A stretch of 64,000 nucleotides of DNA. Source: Piscicola geometra. Its lineage: Eukaryota; Annelida; Clitellata; Hirudinida; Piscicolidae. The DNA lies in the NCBI GenBank assembly GCA_943735955.1, contig OX030955.1, positions 2,186,734 through 2,250,733 of the forward strand, given 5' to 3'. The notes under the pieces were generated by a model that did no database searches, was not told where the DNA came from, and saw only the letters and a list, made by a program, of their open reading frames with translations. The position numbers were made by a program, and so were the translations under genes. Shown piece after piece: positions 12,101-24,169 of this stretch (position 1 is the first letter of the stretch; each line of letters begins with the position of its first letter).

Positions 12101-15100
12101 CATCGTGACGTAGCTGTGAGGTTGTGAGTATTAAAGTTTACTTTTTAGAATTGTGACGTAACTGTGAGGTTAGACTCATTTTAAAGATAAATAATAGTGA
12201 GTGAAGGGAGATATTGAAAGGAATGGTTACTACGGCAATGTTCAGGTCATTGAAAGTTGATTTAACAAATAGATGACAAAAATATGTGAGCTTATTTAGG
12301 AGATGAATTTGTTTTTTTTGACAAACCTCGATAAATAGAAATAATATGTAGAACCAACTTTTAGGTGAAAGGCATTCACTAAAAGTAGTAATGACTAATA
12401 AAAACTTATAAATTATAAAACATTAAAATATTTCTTTCTTTCTTTCTTAAATTAAACTCTGCTTCATTTCAAGTATGGAGCAGTTTCTCATGTGAAATTA
12501 AAAAGATAAGTGACCAATCATTAATTGACGATTTATTCAATGTTTTCTATATATATTTATTTTTCATCAACAATTTTATTGTTGGTTTGTGCTTTGTAAT
12601 CTGTTCATTGTCAAGTAAAAAGTTATAGAAAAAGATTGTATTGAAAAGTAACTTTTTGTACGTTTGAAAGAAAATGTGAAATGATTATTTCAGCTTATGT
12701 CAATCAATAAAAACATTATTTAGATTTGAAAACAAAAATTAGAATGAAAGAAAAATAGAAAATTGTTAAAAGTTAAGATTAATATTTTTATTTATCTGAC
12801 AAACAATTTATTCCTTGGTGTCAGTTCTTGCGGAATACAAAGTAGGCAGACGAGAAAGTTGTGGAGGAATGCGAGTCATTGTGCGCATGATCCACTACTT
12901 ATTAGCATGGATACGTGTGTCGTCGTATTGACAATTCATTATTCCTGCCTTTTTATATCATTTATTTGTTTTAAGTTGTGCTATTTTTTGCTACACAATT
13001 TTAAAAGCTTCATACACTAATCATCCTTATTGAACATCCTTCTCCTGACGACCCTTCCAATCTTCAAGGTCAAACCCAATCCTCCCCCATCATTCCCCAT
13101 CATCAATCCTCCCTTCCCCACCATTCCCCCATCATCAATCCTCCCTTCCACCACCATTCCCCCATCATCAATCCTCCCTTCCCCACCATTCCCCCATCAT
13201 TAGTTCTCCCTTCCCCATTATTTACGCCCTAGTTGCTTGTCTGCGCCATATCACATAAACACAGTCATCCCAATTCCACTCACGCCAAGACGACGACCGT
13301 GAAGTCGAGCCAGTTCCACATGTCCCTCAGGTAGGTGTAGTCAGCCAGGATGAACCCCCTCGCCAGCATTTTGACGCAGCCTTCCACCGTGTAGATGCCC
13401 GTGAAGGCTTTTCTGGAATGGATTTGCTAGAGTTGAAGACGAGTTCAAATGTGATAAATAATAACTGAGATATATTTTGAGACTCAGAACCACAGAGATT
13501 AGTGAACTTTTTCTGCTAGTCTTTTTAACAAACGAAAACCATTTTAAATTTGTTTCAGTATGATCAAACATTTCACGCATCGTCGGATCCTTAAACTCCC
13601 CCTCGGAGCCACTCACTCTGCCACAGGGATCTCCTCGTTCGTTGCCATGAAGACGCAGTTCACCAGGATGACCACCATCACTATCAAGCTGAAGAACGTA
13701 CAACCCAGTCAAGGAAGAATGTACGAGATTTTGCTGAGAATGAAGATATTAAGTTTATATGTTGAAATGTCACTCGTATATAATACCGTATTATACCGGA
13801 ATACTAACTTATTCTCTTCATTACTGATACGTCATTTCCGCCTTTTGAATACTCTATTTGGGATGTTTTCAGAATTTTTTCTACATTTCTCTTTTTATAT
13901 ATGTGAAAATCATTCTTAAAGATTACCTGTGCATAACCTAATCCCACTAATGTGTTTCCTATGTTCTCTGAAACTCTTTAGTCACTCGAGAATATCGTCT
14001 CCATTCCTATTTCCTTCAAAATCACTATTCTTTTCCTACCAGTCCTTTTTGCAACACCAGCATCATATTATTTACCTTATCTTTTATTTCGTTTTTTATT
14101 CTGTTTTTCTCATCGTCTCAATCAATTTTTTCAGCAGCTTTTTGCATATTTTCTTCCCATTCTATTTTTAATTACTAAATCCACAAAAACAAATGCTTTT
14201 CACAACCTTGCTATAAAGCACCCTCATACTCAGATCAATATGTTTGATACCACTGCTGTCTACCTGTGCTTCACATTCATTCTCGGAATGCCGCTCTTCT
14301 GATACTAACAAAAATAATTTCTTTTTTTTTATTTTGATTTTTGATACTATCAAAGAACTATCAAACAGGCTAATCTAGTTCAAAAAATTTTTTTCTCAGC
14401 ATTGCGTTCTTTAGCACTACGATCATCTTAATCTGATTGGAGAGTTTATTTACTTGAATTCCAAACGTGAAAGTTAAAGACTTAAGAAAAAGAGAAAAAA
14501 ATTTAAATCGAAAAAGCCTTTTTGAACTTAGCATTAATGTTGGGAAAGCTTTCATGTCTGAGGCAATATTGAATGTGTTGGTAAATTGCTCAAGGTCGCT
14601 AGTTGAATTGAACCTTAAAAAAGACAAAAACATTTTCAATAAAAATATAAAAATTTAATTTGGATCTTTATACAAATGTAAAAGTTAACATTAAAAGTGA
14701 ATCGAACATTTCTATTTTTTCAAAAACTTGTTGAATTTTTAAAAACTTGTATTTATTGCAGACGTGCTTTACTATTTTTAACGCTCTATATTTTTTATTT
14801 TGCAGATTTTAAATGTTGATATTCTTTCAATTAGCAGATTAATATGAATTTTTTAAAAATAAAACTGAAAGAAATTATATATATTTTTTTTCTTAAAAAT
14901 ATGGCAAAATTAATACAAAAGATCATTATTAATATTTTTCCGATGAAAACTAATGTTTCTAAATTCCACAAGCTTTGCTACTCAAAGAATGATAGATCTT
15001 CTCAGCAGTAATGTGGAAGCTACTTTTTTTAATTAAAAATCGTTATAAATAGCAACTCGGGTGAGATATGCAAAACGGAAATAAGGTGGAGGTGGACTCA

Positions 15101-18100
15101 TGGAATGCCGAATCTATTTATGTAATCTAAGAAGTCTCAGAGAACTATGTTTGGAAGTGTGTTCTTCTGGTCTGCATTGTAAACGCCATGCACTTAATCC
15201 ATTGTGTGGAAGTATGAAGAAATATAGGCAATTGTTTGTGAAGATAATTCTTTTATTATAAAACTAATTTCTTAAGTTTTTAGCATAGTTTTGAAAGCAT
15301 GCCCAAGATTGATCCGTGCGCGTGTTAGAAGTGCATTTCTGAATGTATTTTCTTTATGTATGCGCTCATGAACGAAATTACTTTTACCGTATTCTTGCTT
15401 GTGTACACTTCAAATAAAAAAGTGCAAACATTTTAGTTGATATTTTTACCCTTCATATAATTCTATACTTTGGTCGATTCTTGCCACATCAAGCTTCTAC
15501 TAAAACTTCTGTGCTTACACTCTAGCTAATTCCGCAAATGACTGAAGCATGCAGGGTGTGGTCCAAAGGATATGGATGGGTGAGGATGTACATGGCGATC
15601 CTCCTGACGGGATGGAAGGGGTCGAAGACGAAGAAGCCCTTGGTGGCGCTGAAGCGGAACATCGTTTTGTCCTTCGCTACGATCATGAACGTCTGTTGGG
15701 GTGGTTCGTGATGAAGGGTTTGTTTGCCTGAAATGTTTGTGTGTGGATGAGTTGGAAGTTTATGTGGATCATTGGATGGTTAAAATAAATTATAAAGAGT
15801 AAAAGGGTTGCAAAGCACTGCATATAAATATTTATATTAGGGACCTTCACTTTAACATTGTAAACAATCTCATTGGAATGCTTTTGAGAGTGCGGTTTAA
15901 GGGTGAAAAGTGCGGTTGACACATGGAAGTTTACGGTGATTTCAACTAAGAGTAATATGAACTCGCCATGACTCATACCTATAAATAATGGAGCCAGGTC
16001 CTTAATTAGGAACATGTAAATATAAATCTGATTAACTTTTAATGTTCTTCATAAAGTACACCTGCTTCGAAAGGCATTATGTTTTAATACAGACGTTAGA
16101 CTCGTCTGAAAGAGCGGAATAAAAGTTTTGAAATAGTTGAGAATATTTGTAATGCTTGGATCTTTTGCGGCTGTGAGTGCTGCCAGAAAATTAAAACTAA
16201 CAGGAAATGTACAAGAGTGGCTAAAAATGATTTTCAAAACAAGAACCACAACCCTAACCCTAACCCTTATTCCAGCCCTAATCCAAAACCTGACCAAAAA
16301 ATAAGAATTAAAAATTGGAAAAATTCTTTTAGAAGAGAATTTCAACTGGGCTGAAAGAATAACGAGAATAGAATCTGAAGTGCAGTTTGCCAAGTCCTGA
16401 GGAATGCATTGAAATGTTTTAATTGATGATGTCGAATACCTTCTTATACAGATATATAATATATAGATGTAGATATTAAACAATAACAGAAAAAATAGTG
16501 TTGAATATTAATTTTTTATACTTTTGTGGTTTCATTTCAGATGCGTGAAATGTTAAGCAAGCCTCATGAGCTTAAAAAGCTTAAAAAGTTGTTCTCGCCC
16601 AGGCTCGAACTGGGGACCTTTCGCGTGTTAGGCGAACGTGATAACCACTACACCACGAGAACCGATGCATAAACGTGACAGTATGATGCTTTTAACAAAT
16701 TTGCATTAGATTGGGTTATTTGTGACTGAACGTCGTTTTTAATAAAAAGCCAATCAAATATTTATTTTATGATTTCTAGCGCTTATTATAATAGCAGCTT
16801 CTTATTATTCTTTTTCTCAAAAAATAGAATTATTATTATTATTATTATTGTTTTTGTATTATTTATAATTTTAAAAAGGATATAATACATTCATGGAGAC
16901 TTTCACATTTGTCAAATGATCGAATGATGGAAAAATGACCCTGGTGGGTACAACTTTTATTGTTTTAAAAATAACTATTTTTCGTTTTTTTATTGATTAA
17001 TTTTAGCATGCAAAAATTTAATTGAACTTTAATTTTTCAAAACAGACAAAAAATTTCCTCTTTTTTTATACAGGAAACCTTATTAAAAATAAGAAAAAAA
17101 ATGTCTTCAAATCTATTTATCAATGACCTCAGCCGTGTAACACAAAGAAACAGATAATTCAAAACGATTTGTTGGCAAATGAAATTACAACTTTTAAATT
17201 TTTATAAATCAAAACTCTTTTTCGGTCATACGGACAATAAGACCAAGCGGATTTCATTGTTACTTTTTTTGACTAGATGTCGGTAAGGGCCGACGGACCG
17301 AAAGACTTGCGTCATGACTGTAATAGAATATTTATTTAGTGCAGAATCCATAAAATCACCACAACATGCAGATAAGTACAGTCCAGGCATTCTACAAGTT
17401 CCACGCAGGCAGCACCAACATATTTATCTCTGTAGTACTCGTCCAGATCTTCGATCGGCTTGCCGTACAAACTTGCAGGAAACTCGCCAACCCTCGAAGG
17501 CAGCTGCTTTCCCACCTCAAACATCGGGTTAGGAACTACTTGTTCGCCTTTATCTCCTGCCTCTTTCCCATCCCCTCCACCTCCCTTCTTCTCCGTCATT
17601 GCTTCCTGGTTCTGCTCTTTTCTAGTTGGTTGTAAACGTGGTGTCAAAATTTTCGTATATTTTAAAATGAAAAATTATTTTTAGAGTATTTTTATTCTGT
17701 CTTTTCAAGTATAATATATTACTTTCATTCATGAATAGTTAATAAGCTCAGTGATGTCAACATTTTAAGTTTTTAAAAACTACATTTCTATGTTTCAAAA
17801 CAAAAAAAAAAATTTAAATAAAAATTCATCAATAATTTTAAATTTATAAAAAAGCTATATTATAAAATTGAATTGTTATTGAAAGCCAAATATTAAGAAC
17901 TACCCGTATGAGATTATAAAACATTTTTGCATGCCACATGTGAAAGACTGAATTTCAAAAAGTGAGTTTTATTGTGACGAATAATTTCGTCTTTCTAAGC
18001 AAACCTTTTCAGCTCCCTCTCCTTGGCTCGGTCGATGCGTCTGGTGATCTTCTGCATCGAGTCCTTGGTGAAAGGCCTGAAAACACATTTGCGCTTTTTC

Positions 18101-18112
18101 CCATCCCCTGCA

Positions 18113-18146
<34 letters not shown>

Positions 18147-18354
18147 GATCTTCGAGCCCAGACTGGTGAGACTTTTGAGAGTGTCTCCTGTTCGATTGCT
18201 GCACTTGATCACTGAACATGAGGGCCTCTTCCACCACCTGACTCATCCTGAACGTCTCACGAGCGCATTTGCACGCCTCCAGGAAGGGTTCCTTGCTGGC
18301 ATCGGTGCTGTTGTTGTTCACGTCGATGAGACCCAGCTGGCCGTTAAGCTCCAT
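69..18354 (-). CDS. Nav1: Voltage-gated sodium channel alpha subunit, Nav1 type (3' part beyond window)
   Basis: Pore-forming subunit that carries the sodium current of action potentials in the plasma membrane of excitable cells. I joined 28 exons whose phases agree, giving about 1,863 residues from the start codon at 18,354 to the III-IV linker; domain IV and the C-terminus lie past the left edge. The selectivity-filter residues D, E and K of domains I-III are present (10,260-10,401; 6,448-6,553; 783-1,151), and the domain III S4-S5 and pore are nearly vertebrate Nav1 in sequence, which separates it from calcium channels. Exon lengths of 119, 129, 92, 142, 174, 174, 123 and 138 nt equal those I recall for vertebrate SCN genes. 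Unusual points are an MLM inactivation motif, two His-rich cytoplasmic linkers, an AT-AC intron and a nested tRNA gene. Exon starts near 9,493 and 8,260 were chosen to keep phase and are the least certain boundaries. Confidence 0.96.
422..3731 (-). CDS. Nav1: Sodium channel domain III (S1-S6) exons
   Basis: Exons: 3,493-3,731 (end of linker and S1, with CPDDCCP as in para PADCCP), 2,741-2,914 (S2-S3), 1,668-1,790 (S4, [19 protein letters not shown]), 783-1,151 (S5 and pore) and 422-559 (S6). The pore is [14 protein letters not shown], giving the K of the DEKA filter and the D of the outer ring. The 174-, 123- and 138-nt exons match vertebrate SCN exon lengths as I recall them. Donors at 1,667 (GTGCCA) and 782 (GTCGCT) are weak but fixed by phase and homology. 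Confidence 0.95.
4429..5515 (-). CDS. Nav1: Sodium channel domain II-III linker exons
   Basis: Exons: 5,153-5,515, a 26-nt microexon at 4,892-4,917, and 4,429-4,729. The first opens with [15 protein letters not shown], equivalent to the amphipathic NKIxEAxxRIxRF helix that follows domain II S6 in para. The rest is poorly conserved. The last exon is remarkably rich in His and Tyr (for example [20 protein letters not shown]). Phases agree on both sides (1 into 1, then 0, then 1). Confidence 0.82.
5690..6192. repeat. 25-bp AT-rich minisatellite in sodium channel intron
   Basis: About 18-20 copies of TATATTAATTAATATTTTAA plus AAAAG, with a few copies carrying a doubled TTAATTAATAT segment. The array begins within about ten bases of the domain II S6 exon donor and fills most of the intron. 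The unit is nearly self-complementary, so single strands could fold into hairpins. Confidence 0.95.
6199..7691 (-). CDS. Nav1: Sodium channel domain II (S1-S6) exons
   Basis: Exons: 7,444-7,691 (S1), 7,109-7,282 (S2-S4), 6,745-6,995 (S4-S5), 6,448-6,553 (pore) and 6,199-6,274 (S6). S1 reads [21 protein letters not shown]4 is [18 protein letters not shown] with regular basic spacing, split by an intron after SFRL. The pore [10 protein letters not shown] supplies the E of the DEKA filter. S6 [18 protein letters not shown] is canonical. The donor of the S6 exon at 6,198 opens straight into an AT-rich 25-bp minisatellite. Confidence 0.95.
7907..9493 (-). CDS. Nav1: Sodium channel domain I-II linker exons
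   Basis: Exons: 9,207-9,493, 8,536-9,142, about 8,170-8,260 and 7,907-7,957. The linker contains [12 protein letters not shown], a block shared with the insect para channel, then [19 protein letters not shown], a basic Ser-rich likely phosphorylation site, and later VDDNPF and DVLVIK, both with para counterparts. Two junctions use weak signals. The acceptors at 9,493 and 8,260 were chosen because more obvious upstream AGs are out of phase, so alternative or longer exons are possible here. The exon before this group (ending at 9,674) finishes in a His-rich run. Confidence 0.78.
9674..15692 (-). CDS. Nav1: Sodium channel domain I (S1-S6) exons
   Basis: Exons: 15,574-15,692 (pre-S1), 13,617-13,697 (S1), 13,284-13,412 (S2-S3), 12,022-12,113 (S4, [13 protein letters not shown]), 11,004-11,231 (S5), 10,523-10,592 and 10,260-10,401 (pore loop), 9,674-10,117 (S6 and start of the I-II linker). 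The pore reads [12 protein letters not shown] is the first residue of the DEKA filter, and the following aromatic F is the position that gives tetrodotoxin sensitivity in other Nav channels. S6 ([19 protein letters not shown]) is canonical. The first intron inside this group (13,698-15,573) is of the U12 AT-AC type. No duplicated, mutually exclusive S3-S4 exon is visible beside 12,022-12,113. Confidence 0.95.
13060..13222. repeat. Pyrimidine-rich ~32-bp minisatellite
   Basis: About four imperfect copies built on CCCATCATCAATCCTCCC and TTCCCCACCATTC. It lies some 60 nt downstream of the donor of the domain I S2-S3 exon, within a sodium channel intron. Confidence 0.85.
13698..15573 (-). other. 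U12-type AT-AC intron of the sodium channel gene
   Basis: The donor (15,566-15,573 and onward) reads ATATCCTTT, a perfect U12 AT-AC donor. A perfect U12 branch site TTCCTTGAC lies at 13,708-13,716, and the intron ends TAC ten bases later. It splits the codon after ILTHP in the same place and phase as the AT-AC intron 2 of vertebrate SCN genes, behind a 119-nt exon. This shows the organism retains the minor spliceosome. Confidence 0.93.
16590..16662 (-). tRNA. tRNA-Val (anticodon AAC)
   Basis: 73 nt without an intron. The 7-bp acceptor stem is GTTCTCG/CGAGAAC with discriminator A. A-box (TGGTGTAGTGG) and B-box (AGTTCGAGC) are present; the anticodon loop is CTAACAC and the T stem is CCCAG/CTGGG. 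A TTTTT Pol III terminator follows (16,584-16,588 on the complement). It lies inside the intron between sodium channel exons 2 and 3, on the same strand. Confidence 0.95.
17420..18354 (-). CDS. Nav1: Sodium channel N-terminal cytoplasmic exons 1-2
   Basis: Exon 1 is 18,005-18,354 and exon 2 is 17,420-17,621. The start ATG at 18,354 opens an acidic N-terminus with a run of about ten Glu, followed by [20 protein letters not shown], which matches the conserved Nav N-terminus (RPFTxESLxxIexRI). Exon 2 carries the [17 protein letters not shown] block that precedes domain I in all Nav channels and joins in phase to TFMIVAKDK in exon 3. The exon 1 donor (GTTTGC) is weak, but its phase fits the exon 2 acceptor. 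The N-terminus is about 50 residues longer than usual, mostly from a Lys/Gly-rich stretch in exon 2. Confidence 0.9.
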
Positions 18355-21300
18355 TGGATGGCTGCGTTAGAGGTGCTGTTGGCATTTCTTTCCCCCGCTG
18401 GTGTTGGTGCCTGCTTGGCCTGTGAGAGTGGGTTTCCGTGAATAATTTATTGTTTTTTGAGAAATGTTGAAACGATCTTTGCGGAAGTGGTTTTAGTAGT
18501 TATGTAAAAAAACAAAAACCTTCATAATGAATGCGTTCACCGACGCCATGTTTGTCTGTTTCAATTAAATTCGCCGAAATTAAGGTCATTTAACAAAGTT
18601 TAACATTAAAATTGAAGTTAAATGTAAACAGAATTTAAAATTTTAAACTAAAAATGGAAATACAATTTTGTTCTTTAAAATAAACTTTCTGACGCTTTCG
18701 ACTCTAGTTCATTCGTTTCTTTATGCAAAAGCAATTCCACGAAAAACATTGGCGCTCCCATTGACATTCTAGAGAAGTTGTCAAGTTTATATACTCAGTT
18801 ATCTGAAAAGTTTAATACTTTCTTCAAAGCTATCAAGTATTCAGATAAATCCATTGTATTTAAGAAATATTTAATAATAAATAATTTAATAATTAGTCTT
18901 GTTGGGATCACCATGATCCAAACAATGATTCGCGTGCTCATTTTATTTGAAATTTACTTTCTCAATTTTTCAGTTTTTTTAATGTTAATAATATGAAAAT
19001 AATTTAAACCAATCTATGCAAAAATGTCACCCCCAATTAAATAGAGCACTTTTTTCATTAACGAGACACCTGTTTCCCTCATGTATGGATTTTTTTCATC
19101 TTTAAATAATAAAAATTTTAAAATTAAAAGTTATATTTCTAAAAACTCCATTTATGATTAAAAAAGAATTTTTTTAAATTTAAAAAGAGAAGATAGGATA
19201 AAAAAAGTTGACGAGTTTATAAAAATATGATTATAAATAGCATAAATTTTCTGCGACTTCATTTAAAGCCGTGAAAGTAAATTTATCGTTATAAGAATGT
19301 CTTCATCTGAAACCGAAAAATTAAATTTGTCGTTATTTGTATTTTTCATTTATTTGGCGGATTATTTATGTTGTGTTAAGCTCAATTTTTAAAGTTAAGG
19401 CTAGGGTTAAGGTTGAGTTAAAATTAAGGTTAGGGTTAAGGTTGAGTTAAAATTAAGGTTATGGTTAAGTTTAGGGTTTATCAGGCACTCTCGTTATTAG
19501 GACTTGTTATTTCTCTCAAGCTTTTAAATATTGAAACTGTCGCCTTCCTCCCGTATGAATGGGCAATTCAACTAAAATTCACACATTCCCCTTGCTTCAG
19601 AAAAAGTTAATTCTTCTATTTAACAGAAATTTTCCATTTTTTTACTGCCTATTTGATTTTTTGTAAATAAATGTTTGTCATTTCTATATGTGTTATAATG
19701 GTTTCGACTTCTTTTCGATCTGTCAATGCGACAAGAGCTGTTAGATCCTTCTAAACCATGTAAACAACAGTTTTTGCATACATGAAATCTACATTAAAGT
19801 TTATTTCAACTTTTATTTTAGGCACGCTTCAACTTCTCTTCGTTTTTATGCTTCTTTTATAAGTTCCAAATGCAGCGCAAGAAGATGTTTAGTTCAAACA
19901 TCCGTTCACGGAATTGAAACAAATCAATTGAATTGTTTTTAAAGTATTTTAGCTATTTTTAGTCAAACACTTTTTAAATTATTTTGAGACATTACTTATA
20001 CATAAGTTTATTTAATTTTCTTCAACATTTTAAAGCTTTTTTAACTTTTAGATTTCATTGTAGAAAAAGTTTACGACGCGATCGTTCATGCGGGTCGAAT
20101 GGAAAAATAAATCACAAAAGAGCATTAGCTGAAGGCGATACGCAAGAAGAAGTCTCGGAATGAGTCTGTTTTTAATTTTCAAAATTCAAAAGTTAAATCA
20201 ATATTTTTGAATTTGGTTTGCAAACAAAATTATTAAAATCGTTTTATTTACATAGAGAATCATGTTTTTTGCACTGTTTCAGAAGAGATCCAATTGCATT
20301 TTTCATGCGCCCGTAACAGTCCTGATCGCCTATGGAAAGAATTCATAAAAGATTATCTCCTCAACTATAAATCCTAATGTTTTTTTCAAATCGCTAAAGA
20401 CCCTGAAATCAAAATAAAAATTTTAAAATCTCAAAATTGAGAAACCATGACAGTTTATTAAGCCTTGTGGCATCTGCGTTGCAAATAGGATGACGTCTAA
20501 GTCGAAAGTACACTTTTAAATTCCGATCCATGAAAAATGTATTGCAATTCAAAGATGAAAATTACTAACGTGGCATAAACCGAAAAAGCTTCAAGACCAC
20601 TTGCTTATGATTTACTTTAACTATCAAGTTATTATTATTATTATTATTAAATAAACTTTATAAGTACCAATACAATACTCAAAATAGACTACGATTATGA
20701 AAGTATTGAAGGATATTTCACGGCCTCGTGTGTTTGAGATTTAGAATAGAAAAGAGAAGCCACCTTGTCAAGCGATCATAGGCCTCTTATCTCGCCGTGC
20801 TGGGGTTCCCATTGACTGCTGCGACATTCAAGCAAACTTGATGTTTTTCGAAAACAACCAACAAGATTAAGTTTTTGTTTTTATATTTTCTCTATTTCAA
20901 TAAGATTTTTAGACAACTTTCCTGGGTCTAAAAATTAACTCTACTTTCGTTTTTCTTTAAAATAGACACTACGACAGATATCATTGCACTTTGATGAATT
21001 AAATAGTTCAAAAATTAGTTTTGAAAGGCTCACAATTCAAAAGATATACACCAAAAAACTCTTCGCAATATGCATTAAATATATACTCTTGCAATTTAAA
21101 TAATATTTCTGAAAACAGAATAAACTTTTCACTCTCAAAATTGACTTCATAGAGACTATTACTATGTTATATTCAGTTGTTTTTTTATACTCATATTTTA
21201 TTTTAAAACTAATTTTATTAAACTTTATTTCCAAAACTTGAGTAGAAAATTCTATCCGACAATTTCTCCAAATCACCCGGAAAACAAGTAGTAACTCCAA

Positions 21301-24160
21301 GACATGCCTCTCAATTTTTTTACAATGTTAAAAAACGTATTTTTAAATAAATAAATGTATCGTTGGATAATTCTTTTAATCAAATATGCACAAATATAAA
21401 GTTTAAAAGCACGGGTATTTCTATTTATAACTTTTATTTTGTGTATATAAATAACAATTGATGAATGTTGAATATATATGTATTTTTTTCGACCCGTTTG
21501 TGGAAACGTTTGTGAATGGGACTTTGCAATATGAACTTCATAATCAAATATTAATTTTCACAATAATCCATTCTTTACCCTCACCATAACCCAAAACCTA
21601 GAATCTAACCTAAAACCTTTGAAAATAAAAAAAAGTAAAGATTCACAAACGGTACAAAACATATATATATATATAAAGTTATACAACCACTTTCATACAT
21701 ATGTATGTATGTATGGATGTATGTATGTATGTATGTATGTATGTATGTATGTATGTATGTATGTATGTATGTATGTATGTATGTATGTATGTATGTATGT
21801 ATGTATGTATGTATGTATGTATGTATGTATGTATGTATGTATGTATGTATGGATGATGGAAAAGAAGGGGGGGGAGAATGGCCTGCAAACACGCGGCCTA
21901 GTGTACATGCTGTAGGACGTAAACAGGCGACAATACGAAACTGCGCATGCGATGTGCACGCGTGTGTGTCGTTATTAAAAATATTATTTTTTTTTTAAAT
22001 ATTTTTTTACAATTAATTATTAAATCGAAAATCAAACCATTTTCATGGTTGTTTTCGACATTATTATTTTATTTTTATTTTTCGATCTGCCCTTTGAATG
22101 ATTGATTAGAGGATGATGGAGGAAGAGGGTTGGCAAGATGTTTGTTAAATTAACGCTTAGTAACGAGTTTATTACATTTATTTTTTGACATATCATCTTA
22201 AAATATACAAGGAAATGGCTATATTTTTCCAAAAAAGTTACTAAAGCAACAAAAAAAAATTTAACAAATTTTATTTTCGAATTTTTATTTTTTAAAACAC
22301 TTTTTCACTAACAACCACTTGAAACGTTGGATCTGTTTTACATTTCTGGAATGCAAAACAGATCCGAAACGTTTAGTTTTAGTTGAAATTTGAAAACCTT
22401 GAAAGCTTTCTTTAGCTTTTTGAACTTGCCATGGAAACCATCCAGGTTCGGTTAAGTGCTGAGAGTGTGGTCACCCTTCAATATGTCGCTTCCTTTGAGG
22501 TGGTTGAGCCTGGTTCTTCCTGTCTGTTGATTCCAAGCTCATAATTTTATTTAAGTAGACTTTTTTATATACAGCTTTTTCTCCTATTTATTAGTTCAAA
22601 AAGCAAACAATTTTTTAGTAGGAAAAAGAAATAAAGATATAATTTCAAATTCAATTCGATTTGCTGATATTTATTTATAAGAGTGGATTAAAAAGTCACT
22701 TGTTTAATGAAAAAATCTATAAAAAAAGTTTTTTCTTGATAATTAAATTATCAAAGTTTCTTCAACAGCTGTGAGGAAAGCAACAAAAGTAGATGCGATG
22801 AAGTGTCATTAACAGGAAGTAAGATATTTTAAAAATAAACTCTTATAGTTAACTATTTGTAAAGTATTATTTCGCATAATGTAGCCTTTTCATCAGTCAA
22901 TTTTGAAGGCAATTTTCTTGCAATCTTATAAAAACTATAAAAGTTTTTTTTAAGTAAGAAATTTCGTGACAGCACATAATCTATCTGAATTAGGCTGATT
23001 TGAAATATTCACTTTTTGTTAAATTCTGATCGGTTCATTGCAAGCATACAATTGTACACAGAACGTACGTTTACGCGCCTACTGCCTGCTGCTCCACGCC
23101 ATGCCATGTACACGTAAACAGACAACTAAACAGACTAGAGTGACAATAGAAATAAAAAGTAGATTTTTTATACTTAATACCCACTCATTTTGTTTCTTTT
23201 ATATTATTAATAATTATGATACAATTTATCAATATTTTCTGATATTTACTAGTCACTCAACATCAAAATAATTTTTCAATATTTAACATTTGGTACATTA
23301 TTTCTTCTATTTTAATCCAGGATGTCCCAAATTGCCGAAACAACTTTTAAGTCATTTAAATTACTAAAACAAATATATTTTACTTCAATTTTTTATTTTG
23401 TGTTGGGCGAAGATTTAATTAAATTCTTCCTATCAAAAAACAAAAATTCTAGGATCAGACATAAATTTTGTTTTCCGTTGCTTTGACTAGCATCACAATG
23501 CAAACTAAATTACAAGCATACTCTTGAACACACACATCATTTATTGACACTTTAACACACTAAATCACATAAAAGAAAGAATTCAAAATTATAAAAAATC
23601 CATCCATTGACAGCATCTTAAGAAAAAACAATTCCCAGTAGGCCAGCAAGTTACACTTAGACCCAATTTGAAAAAGTAATTCAGATTTTTTCGTTCAAAA
23701 CAATATTTGAATTCTTTACAAAAATTTTCTTAAATTTAAAAGAACTTTTTAATCCATTTATTTAATTCAAATCAAAAACAATAGTAATCATATCTTAATA
23801 AAATAAACAAAATTGCTTATTCTTTAAACACCAAATTATTTTTAAAGATTGCCACGATTGAGTGCGTGGAAAAGGCGAGGTGGAAAAAAGAAATTACATT
23901 TGGACTCAAGCACCATAAAAATTATTTCTCCCACTAAAGCATCGTTTCTGTCGTGCACTAATGTACATCCATAAACATTCATTAAGTTTCTTTAAAATCG
24001 TCTTTTTAAGAAAAATAACAATCGTTCGTGAATTTATTCACTAAAACCAAATGAAGAAAACATAATATTAATTCATTATTAATTAGTATTAATCAAATAT
24101 ATAATAAGAGTAATAATAATCCGCAAAAGCAAGAGTCAACGTATTTCTTCAACCCACCTA
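18355..24160. other. Spacer upstream of the sodium channel gene
   Basis: No convincing coding sequence. The part next to 18,354 should hold the sodium channel promoter and any 5' untranslated exons, but I see no distinctive motif. It contains telomere-like TTAGGGTTAAGG words near 19,400-19,470, an ATT run near 20,630, and the TATG microsatellite listed separately. Short open frames match nothing and are as expected of AT-rich DNA. Confidence 0.6.
21698..21852. repeat. (TATG)n microsatellite
   Basis: Almost perfect tet-nucleotide array of about 37 copies with two GGATG interruptions at the ends. It is preceded by a short (AT)n run at 21,661-21,674. Confidence 0.98.
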
Positions 24161-24169
24161 CAAATCAAA

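Noticed and set aside
69..15692. Calcium channel or NALCN instead of sodium channel
   Set aside because: The filter D, E, K in domains I-III, the [16 protein letters not shown] linker and domain III S4-S5 identity are specific to Nav1; Cav and Nav2 filters differ at the domain III Lys.
21605..21998. MYVC/IHTY repeat peptides on both strands
   Set aside because: Read-through of a (TATG)n microsatellite.
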